Origin: Streptomyces sp. NRRL F-5126
GTDB lineage: Bacteria > Actinomycetota > Actinomycetes > Streptomycetales > Streptomycetaceae
Length of the DNA stretch: 64,000 nt
Reading direction: 5' to 3'
Assembly: GCF_000721265.1 (NCBI RefSeq)
Contig: NZ_JOFZ01000001.1
Coordinates: 310,001 to 374,000 of the forward strand
Shown here: positions 53,141 to 61,824 of the stretch, piece after piece
How the letters are laid out: every line of letters starts with the position of its first letter
Numbering within the stretch: the first letter of the stretch is position 1
Translations under genes and position numbers: made by a program
Notes under the pieces: model-generated
Told to the model about the DNA's origin: nothing
The model's input: the letters and a program-made list of their open reading frames with translations, nothing else
Database searches by the model: none

Positions 53141-53881
53141 ATGGGGCGTATGCCGATGCGCGAGAACGACGCCCCGACCCCCACTGAATCCCCCAGCCCC
53201 TTCGCGTTCCGTGCGCTGCTGCGCGAGCAGCGGGTATGGGACACCGGGGACGCGGGCCTGCCGCCGTTCGACCCGGCACAGGCGCCGGGAGACCCGCTCA
53301 CGCTGTTCCACCTGTGGTTCGCCGGGGCCGCGGCCGCCGGGCAGCCCGAGCCCCACACCATGACGCTCGCCACCGCGGGCGCCGACGGCCTGCCGGACGC
53401 CCGTACGGTGATGCTGCACGACGCGGACGACCGCGGCTGGCACTTCGCCACGCACACGACCAGCCGCAAGGGAAGCCAACTCGCCGCGCGCCCCTACGCG
53501 GCCCTTGCCTTCTACTGGCACGCGCAGGCACGGGCCGTACGCGTGCGAGGCCCGGTCCACCCCGCACCGCCCGCCGAGACGAGCGCGGACCTGCACGCAC
53601 GCCCGACGGGTGCGCTGGCCGCGGCGATCGCCGGGCGGCAGAGCGAAGTGCTCGGCTCGATCGAGGAGTTGCGGAGCACGTACGAGTCGGCGTGGCGGCG
53701 CGCCGAGCGCGACCCGGCGGCGCAGGCCCCGACGTGGGCCGGCCACGTCGTCGTCCCCGACGAGGTGGAGTTCTTCCAGGGCGACGCGCACCGGCAGCAC
53801 GTACGACTGCGCTATGTACGGGACGCGGCGGACGCGGCCGACCCCGGCGCGGTGTGGCGGCGGGAACTGCTCTGGCCCTGA
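53141..53881 (+). CDS. Pyridoxamine-5'-phosphate-oxidase-like flavoprotein
   Basis: A 246-residue split-barrel FMN-binding protein, laid out like PdxH: TMTLATAGADGLPDARTVMLHDADDRGWHFATHTTSRKGSQL (73-114, FMN-binding strands), RVRGPVHPAPP, and a C-terminal RLRYVRDA...WRRELLWP like the PdxH end (R-x-x-W-x-x-x-x-L-x-P). It may oxidise PNP/PMP or a related substrate. ATG 53141 is used; ATG 53150 and 53156 are possible. Follows the TetR gene by 12 nt. Confidence 0.85.
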   Translation: MGRMPMRENDAPTPTESPSPFAFRALLREQRVWDTGDAGLPPFDPAQAPGDPLTLFHLWFAGAAAAGQPEPHTMTLATAGADGLPDARTVMLHDADDRGWHFATHTTSRKGSQLAARPYAALAFYWHAQARAVRVRGPVHPAPPAETSADLHARPTGALAAAIAGRQSEVLGSIEELRSTYESAWRRAERDPAAQAPTWAGHVVVPDEVEFFQGDAHRQHVRLRYVRDAADAADPGAVWRRELLWP

Positions 53882-53889
53882 ACCCGTGC

Positions 53890-54522
53890 CTATCCGACGG
53901 GCCCCGGCTCGAGCTCCGGCTCCGGGTCGGTGGCAAGCCTCGCGTGCAGGTGCGCGTCGCGGAAGCGGCTCGTGTCGCCGGCCTCGAACATGTTGCCGCG
54001 CATGGTCCCCTCGTAGCGGTAGCCGCACCGCTCGGCGACCCGGCAGGACGCCGCGTGGCCGACGGCGTGGCCGAGTGACAGGCGGTGCAGCCCGACCTCG
54101 TCGAAGGCCCAGCGCGTGAACACGGCCAGGGCGCGCCGGGCGACGCCGCGGCCCCGTTCCTCGGGCAGGACCCAGTAGCCGATGGTGCCGTGCCGCATCC
54201 ACAGGTCGAGTACGCCGAGGCCGACGCTGCCGATCGCCTCGGCGGTCGCGCCCGCGCCGGGCTCGTCGCGGGTGATCGCGAGCACGCAGCCGGTGCCGTT
54301 CCCGTGGTCGCGCGCCCGCGCCCGTACCCACTCCAGCGCCTCGTCCTCGGTCTCCACCAGCAGCTTCGGTGTGTTCCACCGCCGGTATTCCGGGTCGGCG
54401 ACGCCGCGCACGACGGCGGACGCGTCGCCCGGCCGCCACGGCCGCAGGTGGAGCCCGAGGCCGCGGATGCCGAGGGTGGCGGCGGGCGGGAGCCGGGCGG
54501 CGGAGCTTGACGGAGAGGTCAT
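53890..54522 (-). CDS. GNAT acetyltransferase, RimJ/RimL type
   Basis: A 210-residue N-acetyltransferase: LHLRPWRPGDASAVVRGVADPEYRRW (25-50), IGYWVLPEERGRGVARRAL (acetyl-CoA P-loop, about 125-143), LHRLSLGHAVGHAASCRVAERCGYRYEG (about 153-180). The acceptor is unknown (ribosomal protein N-termini or a drug). ATG 54522 with GGAGAGG upstream at close spacing (GGAGAGGTCATC seen on the plus strand reads in reverse, so the site is weak). Divergent from the flavoprotein gene; convergent to the PNPOx-like gene with 8 nt between. Confidence 0.87.
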   Translation of the reverse strand: MTSPSSSAARLPPAATLGIRGLGLHLRPWRPGDASAVVRGVADPEYRRWNTPKLLVETEDEALEWVRARARDHGNGTGCVLAITRDEPGAGATAEAIGSVGLGVLDLWMRHGTIGYWVLPEERGRGVARRALAVFTRWAFDEVGLHRLSLGHAVGHAASCRVAERCGYRYEGTMRGNMFEAGDTSRFRDAHLHARLATDPEPELEPGPVG

Positions 54523-54611
54523 CGCACCATTGTGCGCACGTGATCCTTTCGAGACCGATTCAGGTCACGACCGATACCTGCCGCGCGGGCCCCGGATGAG
54601 AACTTTTTGTC

Positions 54612-55763
54612 ATGTCCGACCACACGACCGCCACATCAACCGCCGCATCGGGCGCCGCATCGGGCGGCAAGCAGGAGCTCCCCGTCTACGTGATCGGTGC
54701 GGGCCCCGGCGGTCTTGCCGTCGCGGCGGCGCTGCGGGAGCACGGCGTGCGGGCGGTGGTGCTGGAGAAGTCGGACGCGGTCGGCGCCTCCTGGCGCGGC
54801 CACTACGACCGGCTGCACCTGCACACGACGCGGCGCTGGTCGTCCCTGCCAGGGCTGCGGATGCCCAGGTCGTTCGGGCGGTGGGCGGCGCGCGACAAGG
54901 TCGTCGTCTACCTGGAGAAGTACGCGCGCTTCCACGGCCTCGACGTCGTGACGGGCGTCGAGGTGACGCGCGTCGACCGCGCCGAGGACGGCGGCTGGCT
55001 GCTGCACGGCACGGGCGGGCGGGAGTTGGCGGCGCGCGCGGTGGTGGTGGCGACGGGTTACAACCACACGCCGAAGCTGCCGGCGTGGCCCGGCGCCGAC
55101 TCGTACCCGGGCGAGCTGCGGCACGCGGGCGAGTACCGCAACGCGGCGCCGTACGAGGGCATGGACGTGCTGGTGGTGGGCGTCGGCAACACCGGCGCCG
55201 AGATCGCGGTCGACCTCGCGGAGGGCGGCGCGGCGCGGGTGCGGCTCGCGGTGCGCACGCCGCCGCACATCCTGCGCCGCTCGACGCTGGGCTGGCCGGC
55301 CCAGGCGAGCGGCATCCTGTGCCGCCGGCTGCCGAGGGCGCTCGTGGACCGGGTGGCGCGCGGCCTGACGCTGCACGCCCCGGGCATCGGCCGCCCGGAG
55401 AAGGGCCTGGCGACGCGGGCGCGCGAGGGCGCGATCCCGGTGCAGGACGTGGGCCTGGTGAAGGCGGTCAGGGAGGGCGGCATCGAACCGGTCGCGGCCG
55501 TCGAGTCGTTCGACGGCGGGAAGGTGACACTGGCGGACGGCTCGGCGATCACGCCGGACGCGGTGATCGCGGCGACGGGCTACAGCAGGGGTCTTGAGCC
55601 GTTCCTCGGCCACCTGGGTGTCCTGACCCCCGAGGGCAAGCCTGTCGGGCGCCCGCCGTCGGGGCTGTACTTCACGGGCTACACGAACCCGCTGAGCGGG
55701 ATGCTGCGCGAACTGGCGAGGACGGCGCCGAAGATCGCGCGCGCGATAGCCCGTGAGCGCTGA
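54612..55763 (+). CDS. FAD/NADPH-dependent monooxygenase-like protein (FMO family)
   Basis: A 383-residue flavoprotein with two dinucleotide folds: FAD site YVIGAGPGGLAVAAALREHG (26-45) and NADPH site VLVVGVGNTGAEIAVDLAEGG (about 187-207). The ATG motif VVVATGYNHTPKLPAWPG marks the class B FMO/YUC-like group. Probable C- or N-hydroxylation or Baeyer-Villiger oxidation; the substrate is unknown. ATG 54612. Followed 57 nt later by a GNAT gene in the same direction. Confidence 0.9.
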   Translation: MSDHTTATSTAASGAASGGKQELPVYVIGAGPGGLAVAAALREHGVRAVVLEKSDAVGASWRGHYDRLHLHTTRRWSSLPGLRMPRSFGRWAARDKVVVYLEKYARFHGLDVVTGVEVTRVDRAEDGGWLLHGTGGRELAARAVVVATGYNHTPKLPAWPGADSYPGELRHAGEYRNAAPYEGMDVLVVGVGNTGAEIAVDLAEGGAARVRLAVRTPPHILRRSTLGWPAQASGILCRRLPRALVDRVARGLTLHAPGIGRPEKGLATRAREGAIPVQDVGLVKAVREGGIEPVAAVESFDGGKVTLADGSAITPDAVIAATGYSRGLEPFLGHLGVLTPEGKPVGRPPSGLYFTGYTNPLSGMLRELARTAPKIARAIARER

Positions 55764-55820
55764 CCGCGTTGGCGTACCGTGCCGTGGGGCCGCCGTCCCG
55801 CCCCGGGAGGACGTCGCGAC

Positions 55821-56396
55821 ATGACCGCTGCCGGGCCGCAGGCCATCACGACCCGCAGGCTCGACCTGCTGCCGCTCGCGGCCGAGCACGCGGGGGAAAT
55901 GGCCGCGGCGCTGTCCGACCCCGGGCTGCACCGCTTCATCGGCGGTGCGCCACTGAGTGCGGAGGCGCTGCGCCTGCGCTACGAACGGCTGGTCGCGGGG
56001 TCGCCGGATCCGGCCGTCGACTGGTGGAACTGGGTGATACGGCTGCGCGAGGACGACTGCCTGGTGGGCACGGTCCAGGCGACACTCGCCCCGGCGGAGG
56101 GCGGTCGCGTCGCCGAGGTCGCGTGGGTGGTGGGCACGCCGTGGCAGGGCCGCGGCATCGCCACGGAAGCGGCGCGCGGCCTGGCCGGCCGGCTGGCCGG
56201 GCAGCCGGTCTCGGCCGTGATCGCGCACATCCACCCGTCCCACCCGGCCTCGGCCGCCGTCGCCACGGCGATCGGACTCAGGCCCACCGAGGGGCGGCAG
56301 GACGGCGAGGTGAGGTGGCGGATGCCGGCCGGCGCCGGCCGGAGCAACGCGCCCGGCCCTGCCTCCCGGGCGACGCGCTCCAGCCGCGACCTGTAG
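55821..56396 (+). CDS. GNAT acetyltransferase
   Basis: A 191-residue N-acetyltransferase: ITTRRLDLLPLAAEHAGEMAAAL (8-30), VAWVVGTPWQGRGIATEAARGLA (about 108-130, acetyl-CoA loop), IHPSHPASAAVATAIGLRPT. The last roughly 20 residues are Ser/Arg-rich and overlap the remnant DinB gene on the other strand, so the natural C-terminus may have been changed by that junction. ATG 55821 follows GGGAGG. The acceptor is unknown. Confidence 0.86.
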   Translation: MTAAGPQAITTRRLDLLPLAAEHAGEMAAALSDPGLHRFIGGAPLSAEALRLRYERLVAGSPDPAVDWWNWVIRLREDDCLVGTVQATLAPAEGGRVAEVAWVVGTPWQGRGIATEAARGLAGRLAGQPVSAVIAHIHPSHPASAAVATAIGLRPTEGRQDGEVRWRMPAGAGRSNAPGPASRATRSSRDL

Positions 56397-56631
56397 CTCT
56401 CCCACCGCGCCCGGTCGCCCGGCGGCGCCATGGAGCGGTTGCCCTTGTCCGTGCCGACGGTGTCGAGCACCGGCCCCCAGCCAGGGCAGCGGCCCTTCCG
56501 CGGGCCGCCCGAACGTCTCACCGAGGTACCCCGGCTCCGCACCTGACGCGTGCTTGACGAGGGCGAGCAGGGGCGTCGTGCGCGGGCCGCAGGGAGAAGT
56601 GGAGATCGGCCTTGGGATCCTGTGCGTTCAT
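56357..56631 (-). pseudogene. Remnant of a DinB/DUF664 family gene
   Basis: ATG 56631 begins MNAQDPKADLHFSLRPA, the usual start of Streptomyces DUF664 proteins. After a frameshift a second frame reads LALVKHASGAEPGYLGETFGRP and EGPLPWL. A third frame gives the C-terminal NRSMAPPGDRARWESYRSRL and ERVAREAG. The central four-helix part with the metal-binding His residues is gone. Only about 90 of roughly 170 residues remain, so it is dead. Confidence 0.75.
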
Positions 56632-56713
56632 CGGGACAGTCCGCCGACCGCCTCCTGCCCGCCCAACGCCTTTTCGGGCACCGGGTGTTGTGCCGGACGC
56701 GCGCGGCCGCCGA

Positions 56714-58078
56714 CTACCCCGCCGCCGGGATCGCGGCCCTCGCGGTGGACGGCGCGCGCCGCACCACCAACGCCATCAGCGCCGCCACAGCGCACAGCGC
56801 GCCCGCCGCGTACCAGACCACGTCGTACGTTCCGAAGACGTCGCGCGCCACGCCGCTCGCCCAGGCCACCACCGCCGCCCCCACCTGGTGCGCCGCCGGG
56901 ACCCAGCCGAAGACGATCGCGCTGTCCTCGCCGTAGTGCTCGCGGCACAGCGCGATCGTGGGCGGCACCGTCGCGACCCAGTCGAGGCCGTAGAAGACGA
57001 TGAAGAACAGCATCGTGGGGTGGATCGACGGCCCGAGCAGCACGGGCAGGAACAGCAGCGACACCCCGCGCAGCGCGTAGTAGACCGCCAGCAGCCGCCG
57101 CGCGTCGAGGCGGTCCGTGAACCAGCCGGACGCCACCGTGCCGACCACGTCGAACACACCGATCACCGCCAGCAGCGACGCGGCCGCCGTGACGGGCAGC
57201 CCGTGGTCGTGCGCCGCCGGCACGAAGTCCGTCTTGACCAGGCCGTTCGTCGTGGCCCCGCACACCGCGAACGAACCGGCGAGCAGCCAGAAGGGACCGG
57301 TCCTCGCGGCCGACGCCAGCACGCCGACGGCCCGCCGCGCCGCGCCCGTAGCGGGCGGCGGCTTCGCCACGAACTCGCGGGCGCCGTACGGCGCGAGCCC
57401 GACGTCCGCCGGGTGGTCCCGCATCAGCAGCACCACCAGCGGCACGACCGCCGCGGCCGAGAGGCCCACGGTCACCGCGGCGGGGCGCCAGCCGTGGTGG
57501 GTGACCAGCCACGACGCGACGGGCAGGAAGACCAGTTGGCCCGACGCGCTCGCCGCCGTGAGGACCCCGGTGACGAGGCCGCGCCGTGCCACGAACCACC
57601 TGTTGGTGACGGTCGCCGCGAACGCCAGCGCCATCGAGCCGCTGCCGAGGCCGACCAGCACGCCCCAGTAGAGGATCAGTTGCCACACGGCGTGCATCCA
57701 CACCGTGAGGAGGGAGCCCACCGCGATGACGGTGAGGGCCAGCGCGACCACCCGCCGGATGCCGAAGCGGTCCATCAGCGCGGCCGCGAACGGCGCGGTC
57801 AGCCCGTAGAGGGCGAGGTTGACGGAGACGGCGAGGCCGATCGTCCCCCGCGACCAGCCGAACTCGGCGTGCAGGGGGTCGATGAGGAGGCCGGGCAGCG
57901 ACATGAAGGCGGCGGCACCCACGATCGTCACGAAGGTGACCGCCGCCACGAACCACGCGCGGTGCGGGCGAGTGCGCCTGACGGGGAACGCGCCGGTCCC
58001 GGCGGGCCCGTGAGTCTCGTCCGGGGACGCCTGCGGCGGGTGCTCGTTCTGGGTTGTCGGATTCACGTCAGTCAGCAT
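56714..58078 (-). CDS. MFS transporter, OFA (oxalate/formate, monocarboxylate)-like
   Basis: A 454-residue carrier with 12 helices after a 40-residue disordered tail. FMSLPGLLIDPLHAEFGWSRGTIGLAVSVNLALYGL (58-93) is typical of the OFA/monocarboxylate branch. LMDRFGIRRVVALAL follows the second helix, and WFTDRLDARRLLAVYYALRG marks the second half. Likely carries an organic anion; direction unknown. ATG 58078 is preferred to GTG 58087. Divergent from a GlxA-type regulator, about 60 nt between starts, so the two probably form a regulator-transporter pair. Confidence 0.88.
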   Translation of the reverse strand: MLTDVNPTTQNEHPPQASPDETHGPAGTGAFPVRRTRPHRAWFVAAVTFVTIVGAAAFMSLPGLLIDPLHAEFGWSRGTIGLAVSVNLALYGLTAPFAAALMDRFGIRRVVALALTVIAVGSLLTVWMHAVWQLILYWGVLVGLGSGSMALAFAATVTNRWFVARRGLVTGVLTAASASGQLVFLPVASWLVTHHGWRPAAVTVGLSAAAVVPLVVLLMRDHPADVGLAPYGAREFVAKPPPATGAARRAVGVLASAARTGPFWLLAGSFAVCGATTNGLVKTDFVPAAHDHGLPVTAAASLLAVIGVFDVVGTVASGWFTDRLDARRLLAVYYALRGVSLLFLPVLLGPSIHPTMLFFIVFYGLDWVATVPPTIALCREHYGEDSAIVFGWVPAAHQVGAAVVAWASGVARDVFGTYDVVWYAAGALCAVAALMALVVRRAPSTARAAIPAAG

Positions 58079-58137
58079 CCGGCCCACGGCACCACGCGGC
58101 CAGTGGCCCGATGGCCATGGTTCGCTATGATCGGGCC

Positions 58138-59121
58138 ATGTCCACTCCGCACCGCGTCGCCGTCCTCGCGCTCGACGGTGTCATCCCGTTCGAGCTGGGC
58201 ATCCCGCAGCGCATCTTCGACCGTGCGCGCGGGCCCGCGGGCGAGCGGCTGTACACGGTCACCACCTGCGCGGTCGCCGCCCCGGGACCCGTGCGCACGA
58301 GCGCGGACTACGCGATCGTCGTCGAGCACGGCCCCGAGGTCCTCGACGGCGCCGACACCGTGATCGTCCCCGCCTCGTACGAGCTCGGCCCCGTCTACGA
58401 GCGCGGCACGCTGACCGGCGGCCTGGCGGCCGCCCTCGCGCGCGTGCGTCCCGGCACGCGGTTCGTGTCGATCTGCACGGGCAGCTTCGTGCTCGCCGCC
58501 GCCGGGTTGCTCGACGGCCGCCCCGCGACCACCCACTGGAGCAGCGCCGACGCCTTCCAGCGCCTGCACCCGCGCGTCAGGGTCGATCCGAACGTCCTGT
58601 TCGTCGACGACGGTGACGTCCTGACCTCGGCGGGCGTCGCCGCGGGGATCGACCTGTGCCTGCACATCGTGCGCCGGGACCACGGCGCCGCCGTCGCCAA
58701 CGAGGTCGCCCGCCACACCGTCGTCCCGCCGTTCCGCGACGGCGGCCAGGCGCAGTACATCGAACGTCCGCTGCCCCAGCCGCGGCAGGCCACCACGGCC
58801 GCCGCCCGCGCCTGGGCGCTGACCCGCCTCGACGAAGCCATCACGCTGCGGGACATGGCCGAGCGGGAGTCCATGTCCGTACGGACGTTCACCCGGCGCT
58901 TCCGCGAGGAGGTCGGTGTCAGCCTCGGACAGTGGCTGGTGCTCCAGCGCGTCGAACGCGCACGGCAGTTGCTGGAGTCGACGGACCTGTCCGTCGACCG
59001 GATCGCGCGGGAGGCCGGGTTCGGCACGCCCCAGTCGATGCGCCAGCACCTCAGGGCGACGCTGGGCGTCGGCCCGACGGCGTACCGCCGCACCTTCCGC
59101 GCGCGCGGCGGCGCGGCCTGA
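58138..59121 (+). CDS. GlxA-type transcriptional regulator (DJ-1/PfpI domain plus AraC HTH)
   Basis: A 327-residue regulator. The N-terminal amidotransferase-like domain (1-170) has FVSICTGSFVLAAAGLLDGRPATTHW (about 109-134) with the nucleophile-elbow Cys. The C-terminal AraC double HTH (about 230-322) has LRDMAERESMSVRTFTRRFREEVG and VDRIAREAGFGTPQSMRQHLR. The Cys is probably not catalytic in this family. It may sense a metabolite carried by the divergent MFS protein. ATG 58138. Confidence 0.9.
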   Translation: MSTPHRVAVLALDGVIPFELGIPQRIFDRARGPAGERLYTVTTCAVAAPGPVRTSADYAIVVEHGPEVLDGADTVIVPASYELGPVYERGTLTGGLAAALARVRPGTRFVSICTGSFVLAAAGLLDGRPATTHWSSADAFQRLHPRVRVDPNVLFVDDGDVLTSAGVAAGIDLCLHIVRRDHGAAVANEVARHTVVPPFRDGGQAQYIERPLPQPRQATTAAARAWALTRLDEAITLRDMAERESMSVRTFTRRFREEVGVSLGQWLVLQRVERARQLLESTDLSVDRIAREAGFGTPQSMRQHLRATLGVGPTAYRRTFRARGGAA

Positions 59122-59131
59122 GCGGGTGCGC

Positions 59132-59199
59132 GCTCAGGCCGGGTGCGTGCTCAGGCCGGGTGCGTGCTCAGGCCGGGTGCGTGCTCAGGCCGGGTGCGG
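59132..59199. repeat. Four 17-bp tandem repeats
   Basis: GCTCAGGCCGGGTGCGT is repeated four times head to tail (59132, 59149, 59166, 59183), the last with one changed base. It lies between two convergent genes, and its last unit holds the stop codon of the ATPase gene. Confidence 0.88.
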
Positions 59200-59673
59200 C
59201 AGCGCCCGCGGCGCGGGGCGTGCGCCGCGTGCGTCAGGCACGAGGACCACGTCGGGCAGCGCCCGCAGGGCAGGAGCCCCGTCCACCTCGCACCAGATGC
59301 GCTTGCCCGCGCCCTCCGGCTGCCAGCCCCACCGGTCGGCGACCCCCTCGACCAGTTCGAGGCCGCGGCCCCCGGTGTCCTCGCCCTCCGCGTACCGGGG
59401 CATCGGCGGCGTGGCGCACGCGTCCGCCACCTCGACCCGTACCGTGCCCGCGTCGGCGGCGCCGAGGCCGAACAGCATGCGCAGCACCGCGGGGCAACCG
59501 GTGTGCACGACTGCGTTGGTGACGAGCTCCGAGACGATCAGGACGAGGGTGTCCGCGAGTTGCTCGTCACTGTCGGCCCCCGAGCCGGCGAGCCGCGCGC
59601 GTGCCCACCGTCTGGCCCTGCCGACCTCCGCCGGGTCCGCGCCGATCTCCAACTGCATCTGAAGCACCTGCAC
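59185..59673 (-). CDS. RsbW-like ATP-binding (anti-sigma/HATPase_c) protein
   Basis: A 162-residue GHKL ATPase of the kind abundant in Streptomyces. N box LIVSELVTNAVVHTG (45-59), G1/G2 box GEDTGGRGLELVEGVADRWG (about 96-115). Such proteins bind sigma factors or phosphorylate STAS antagonists; a STAS gene lies 1.1 kb away (60727), but the pairing is speculative. The C-terminal Pro/Ala/Arg-rich tail ends inside the 17-bp tandem repeat. GTG 59673 or ATG 59658 is the start. Confidence 0.85.
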   Translation of the reverse strand: MQVLQMQLEIGADPAEVGRARRWARARLAGSGADSDEQLADTLVLIVSELVTNAVVHTGCPAVLRMLFGLGAADAGTVRVEVADACATPPMPRYAEGEDTGGRGLELVEGVADRWGWQPEGAGKRIWCEVDGAPALRALPDVVLVPDARGARPAPRALPHPA

Positions 59674-60143
59674 CGTTCACACCATCCGAACCGGCGGACA
59701 CATCGCCTCGCGCCTCGACAAGCACTCTGCCCGCCTCACCACTACAGGGTCGGCGTGACGGACCGTGACTCTCTTGACTCCCTTGTACGGCAGCATGGTT
59801 GACGTACAGTCACTGATACAAGCGCTTCGGGCATATTCCAGCGCGAAGGAGTACCCGTGGTGCATACTGTGCGACGCCCGGAGCGTGGTATCGAACACGG
59901 GCGCCCGCCGCGGCCCCGGTGACGTGCGGACGAGGCGCGCCTGGCCGGCGGCAGCAGCCGCCTCGCCGGCGCCTGTGCCGGCTCCCGCGCCCGCACCGTC
60001 TCGCACCCCACGGAGCGTACCGGAGCACCGGGGCGACTCCCGCCCGTGACGGCCCGGCGCCGGGAAAGTCCCCGCCAGGGACCACCGTCCGGCCGCATCG
60101 GCCACGCAGGGTCACGGGCGCGGTCGCGCCGTACGGGACCGGC
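59674..60143. other. 470-bp intergenic region with a possible tiny ORF
   Basis: AT-richer than its surroundings from 59755 to 59860, with TTGACT (59774) and TTGACG (59799) -35-like hexamers. GAAGGAG (59845-59851) precedes a 21-codon frame GTG 59857 to TGA 59922 (starts VVHTVRRPERGIEHG). This could be a small peptide gene or a regulatory RNA leader. The rest (59925-60143) shows nothing. Confidence 0.35.
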
Positions 60144-60656
60144 CTACGGCTCCGGCGTCGCGTAGTACTCCGCGAACGCGCTGAGGAGTTCGTCCTCGCC
60201 GACCCGCCCGTCGCCGTCGCCGTCCACCGCGGCGGCCACCTCGCCCGCCGCCTTCGGCGTGACGCCGAGCACGCGCAGGCCGCGCACGAGGGCCGCCCGG
60301 GTGACGCCCCTGCCGTCCTCGTCGGCCACGGCGATCGCGGCGTGCAGGAAAGGCCTGGCGATCTCGGCGAACCGCCGCGGGTTGTCGCGCAGCCGCTTGA
60401 CCGCTCCCGTCAGGAACTCCTCGCGGCTGACGCGCTCGTCGCCGTCCACGTCCGCCATGCCGGCCATGCCCTGCCAGAACGCCTCAGCGCCGCTGTAGAG
60501 CGCCTGGCCCTTGTCCGACCTGGCCGTGACGCCGAACTCGGCGAGCAGCGCCGCAGCGGCCCCGCTGAACTCCTCGCGGTCGATGCAGCCGTCGTGGTCC
60601 TGGTCGAGGGCCGCGAACCTGGAGGCGATCTCGCGGTCGTACTGTGCGCTGTCCAT
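60144..60656 (-). CDS. EF-hand calcium-binding protein (calerythrin-like)
   Basis: A 170-residue cytoplasmic protein with four EF-hand positions. Loop 1 DQDHDGCIDREE (18-29), loop 2 DVDGDERVSREE (about 69-80) and loop 4 DGDGDGRVGEDE (about 144-155) keep the Asp/Glu ligands. Loop 3 (DEDGRGVTRAAL) is degenerate at its last position. Length and order fit the actinobacterial calerythrin/CabB-type buffer or sensor proteins, linked to aerial growth in Streptomyces. ATG 60656. Confidence 0.92.
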   Translation of the reverse strand: MDSAQYDREIASRFAALDQDHDGCIDREEFSGAAAALLAEFGVTARSDKGQALYSGAEAFWQGMAGMADVDGDERVSREEFLTGAVKRLRDNPRRFAEIARPFLHAAIAVADEDGRGVTRAALVRGLRVLGVTPKAAGEVAAAVDGDGDGRVGEDELLSAFAEYYATPEP

Positions 60657-60726
60657 GCCGGGAGATTACGACGGCCGCGGCACTCCGCGATGCCCGCTTA
60701 CTCCGAACGCGGGATATCCCTGATGC

Positions 60727-61101
60727 CTACGCGGACAGCGGCTGCGCCTCGTCGTCGGCCGCCGCCTCCGCATCGGGGAAGACCTCGAACAGGCGTCGCA
60801 CCCCGAGCGCCGCGAGCACGCGGTTGACGTGGGAGCCCTCGGTGGCGCCGCTCTCGGGCAGCACGACCCTGAGCGCGCCGCGGCACGAGTGCAGCAGGCG
60901 GCGCGACGCGATAAGGACGCCGACCCCGCTGGAGTCGCAGAAGTACACGTCCGACAGGTCGACGACGATCTCGCGGTGCCCGTCGGCGACGGCCTCGTGG
61001 ACTCTGCGGCGCACCTCGGGGGAGGTCATGAGATCGAGCTCACCGGCTATCCGGAGCACGGTCCAGCGACCCTGTGCGGCCTCGTCGACGCTGAGACTCA
61101 C
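60727..61101 (-). CDS. STAS-domain anti-sigma factor antagonist
   Basis: A 124-residue single STAS domain: VLRIAGELDLMTSPEVRRRV (15-34), then IVVDLSDVYFCDSSGVGVLIASRRLL (44-69) with Ser57/Ser58 at the phosphorylation site position. It would bind and inactivate an RsbW-like anti-sigma when unphosphorylated. GTG 61101 has GGAGG 9 nt upstream; the longer open frame to 62532 is a shadow of the opposite strand. Divergent from the ECF sigma factor operon at 61306. Confidence 0.92.
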   Translation of the reverse strand: MSLSVDEAAQGRWTVLRIAGELDLMTSPEVRRRVHEAVADGHREIVVDLSDVYFCDSSGVGVLIASRRLLHSCRGALRVVLPESGATEGSHVNRVLAALGVRRLFEVFPDAEAAADDEAQPLSA

Positions 61102-61305
61102 GCGCCCCGAACCTCCCTCGCCCCCCGTTGTGCGCCACCCGCCGATCGGGTGTCCATCTTCCGGGCCTGCCCCGGTCGCCCCGTCCGAAACATATGAGCG
61201 GAGGCGGAACCGGGGAGGGGGCGCACTTCGCGCAAAGGGGCGTGCGCCGTGGTCACCGGCGGATACATTCGAGGTGCGGCGGCACGGAGCGAGCTGGGGG
61301 AGGAC

Positions 61306-61824
61306 ATGGCGGCGGGGACATCGCACCGCTGGGACCGCGGCATGCGCCGGCGCCTGGTGCGCGGCGAGGAGGCCGCGCTCGGCGAGCTGTACGACCGGCT
61401 CGCGCCGACGGTGCACCGCCTGGCGCACCGCGTGCTGGAGGACGACCGCGCCGCCGACGGCGTGACGCGCGAGGTCTTCGCCCACGTGTGGCAGCACCCG
61501 GAGGAGTTCGACCCCGGGCGCGGCACGTTGCGCAGCTGGATGGCGGGGCTGGCGAGCGAGCGTGCCGTGCGGAGGCTGCGGGAGGACGGCGGGGCGTCCG
61601 AGGAGCGGATACGCGGGGCCGCGACGGCGGCCCGTGCGGACTTCATCGTGACGTCGATGCCGTCGTCGCTGCGCGAGGCGCTGGAGTCGGCGTACCGCAG
61701 GCGCCGCACGTACCGCGAGACGGCGCGCGAGCTGGACGTCACGCAGGACGAGGCGCGCCGCAGGCTGCGCCTGGGGCTCCAGCTCCTGTCCTCGGCCGGC
61801 GGCCCCGCGGGAGGCACGCGGTGA
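61306..61824 (+). CDS. ECF-type RNA polymerase sigma factor
   Basis: A 172-residue sigma70-family factor with region 2 (LYDRLAPTVHRLAHRVL, GVTREVFAHVWQHPEEFDP, about 27-70) and region 4 (SLREALESAYRRRRTYRETARELDVTQDEARRRLRLGL, about 123-160). Region 4 ends in a normal HTH. ATG 61306 follows GGGGGAGG. Its stop overlaps the GTG of the anti-sigma gene (GTGA). Directs RNA polymerase to an unknown stress or developmental regulon; usually held inactive by the partner. Confidence 0.88.
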   Translation: MAAGTSHRWDRGMRRRLVRGEEAALGELYDRLAPTVHRLAHRVLEDDRAADGVTREVFAHVWQHPEEFDPGRGTLRSWMAGLASERAVRRLREDGGASEERIRGAATAARADFIVTSMPSSLREALESAYRRRRTYRETARELDVTQDEARRRLRLGLQLLSSAGGPAGGTR

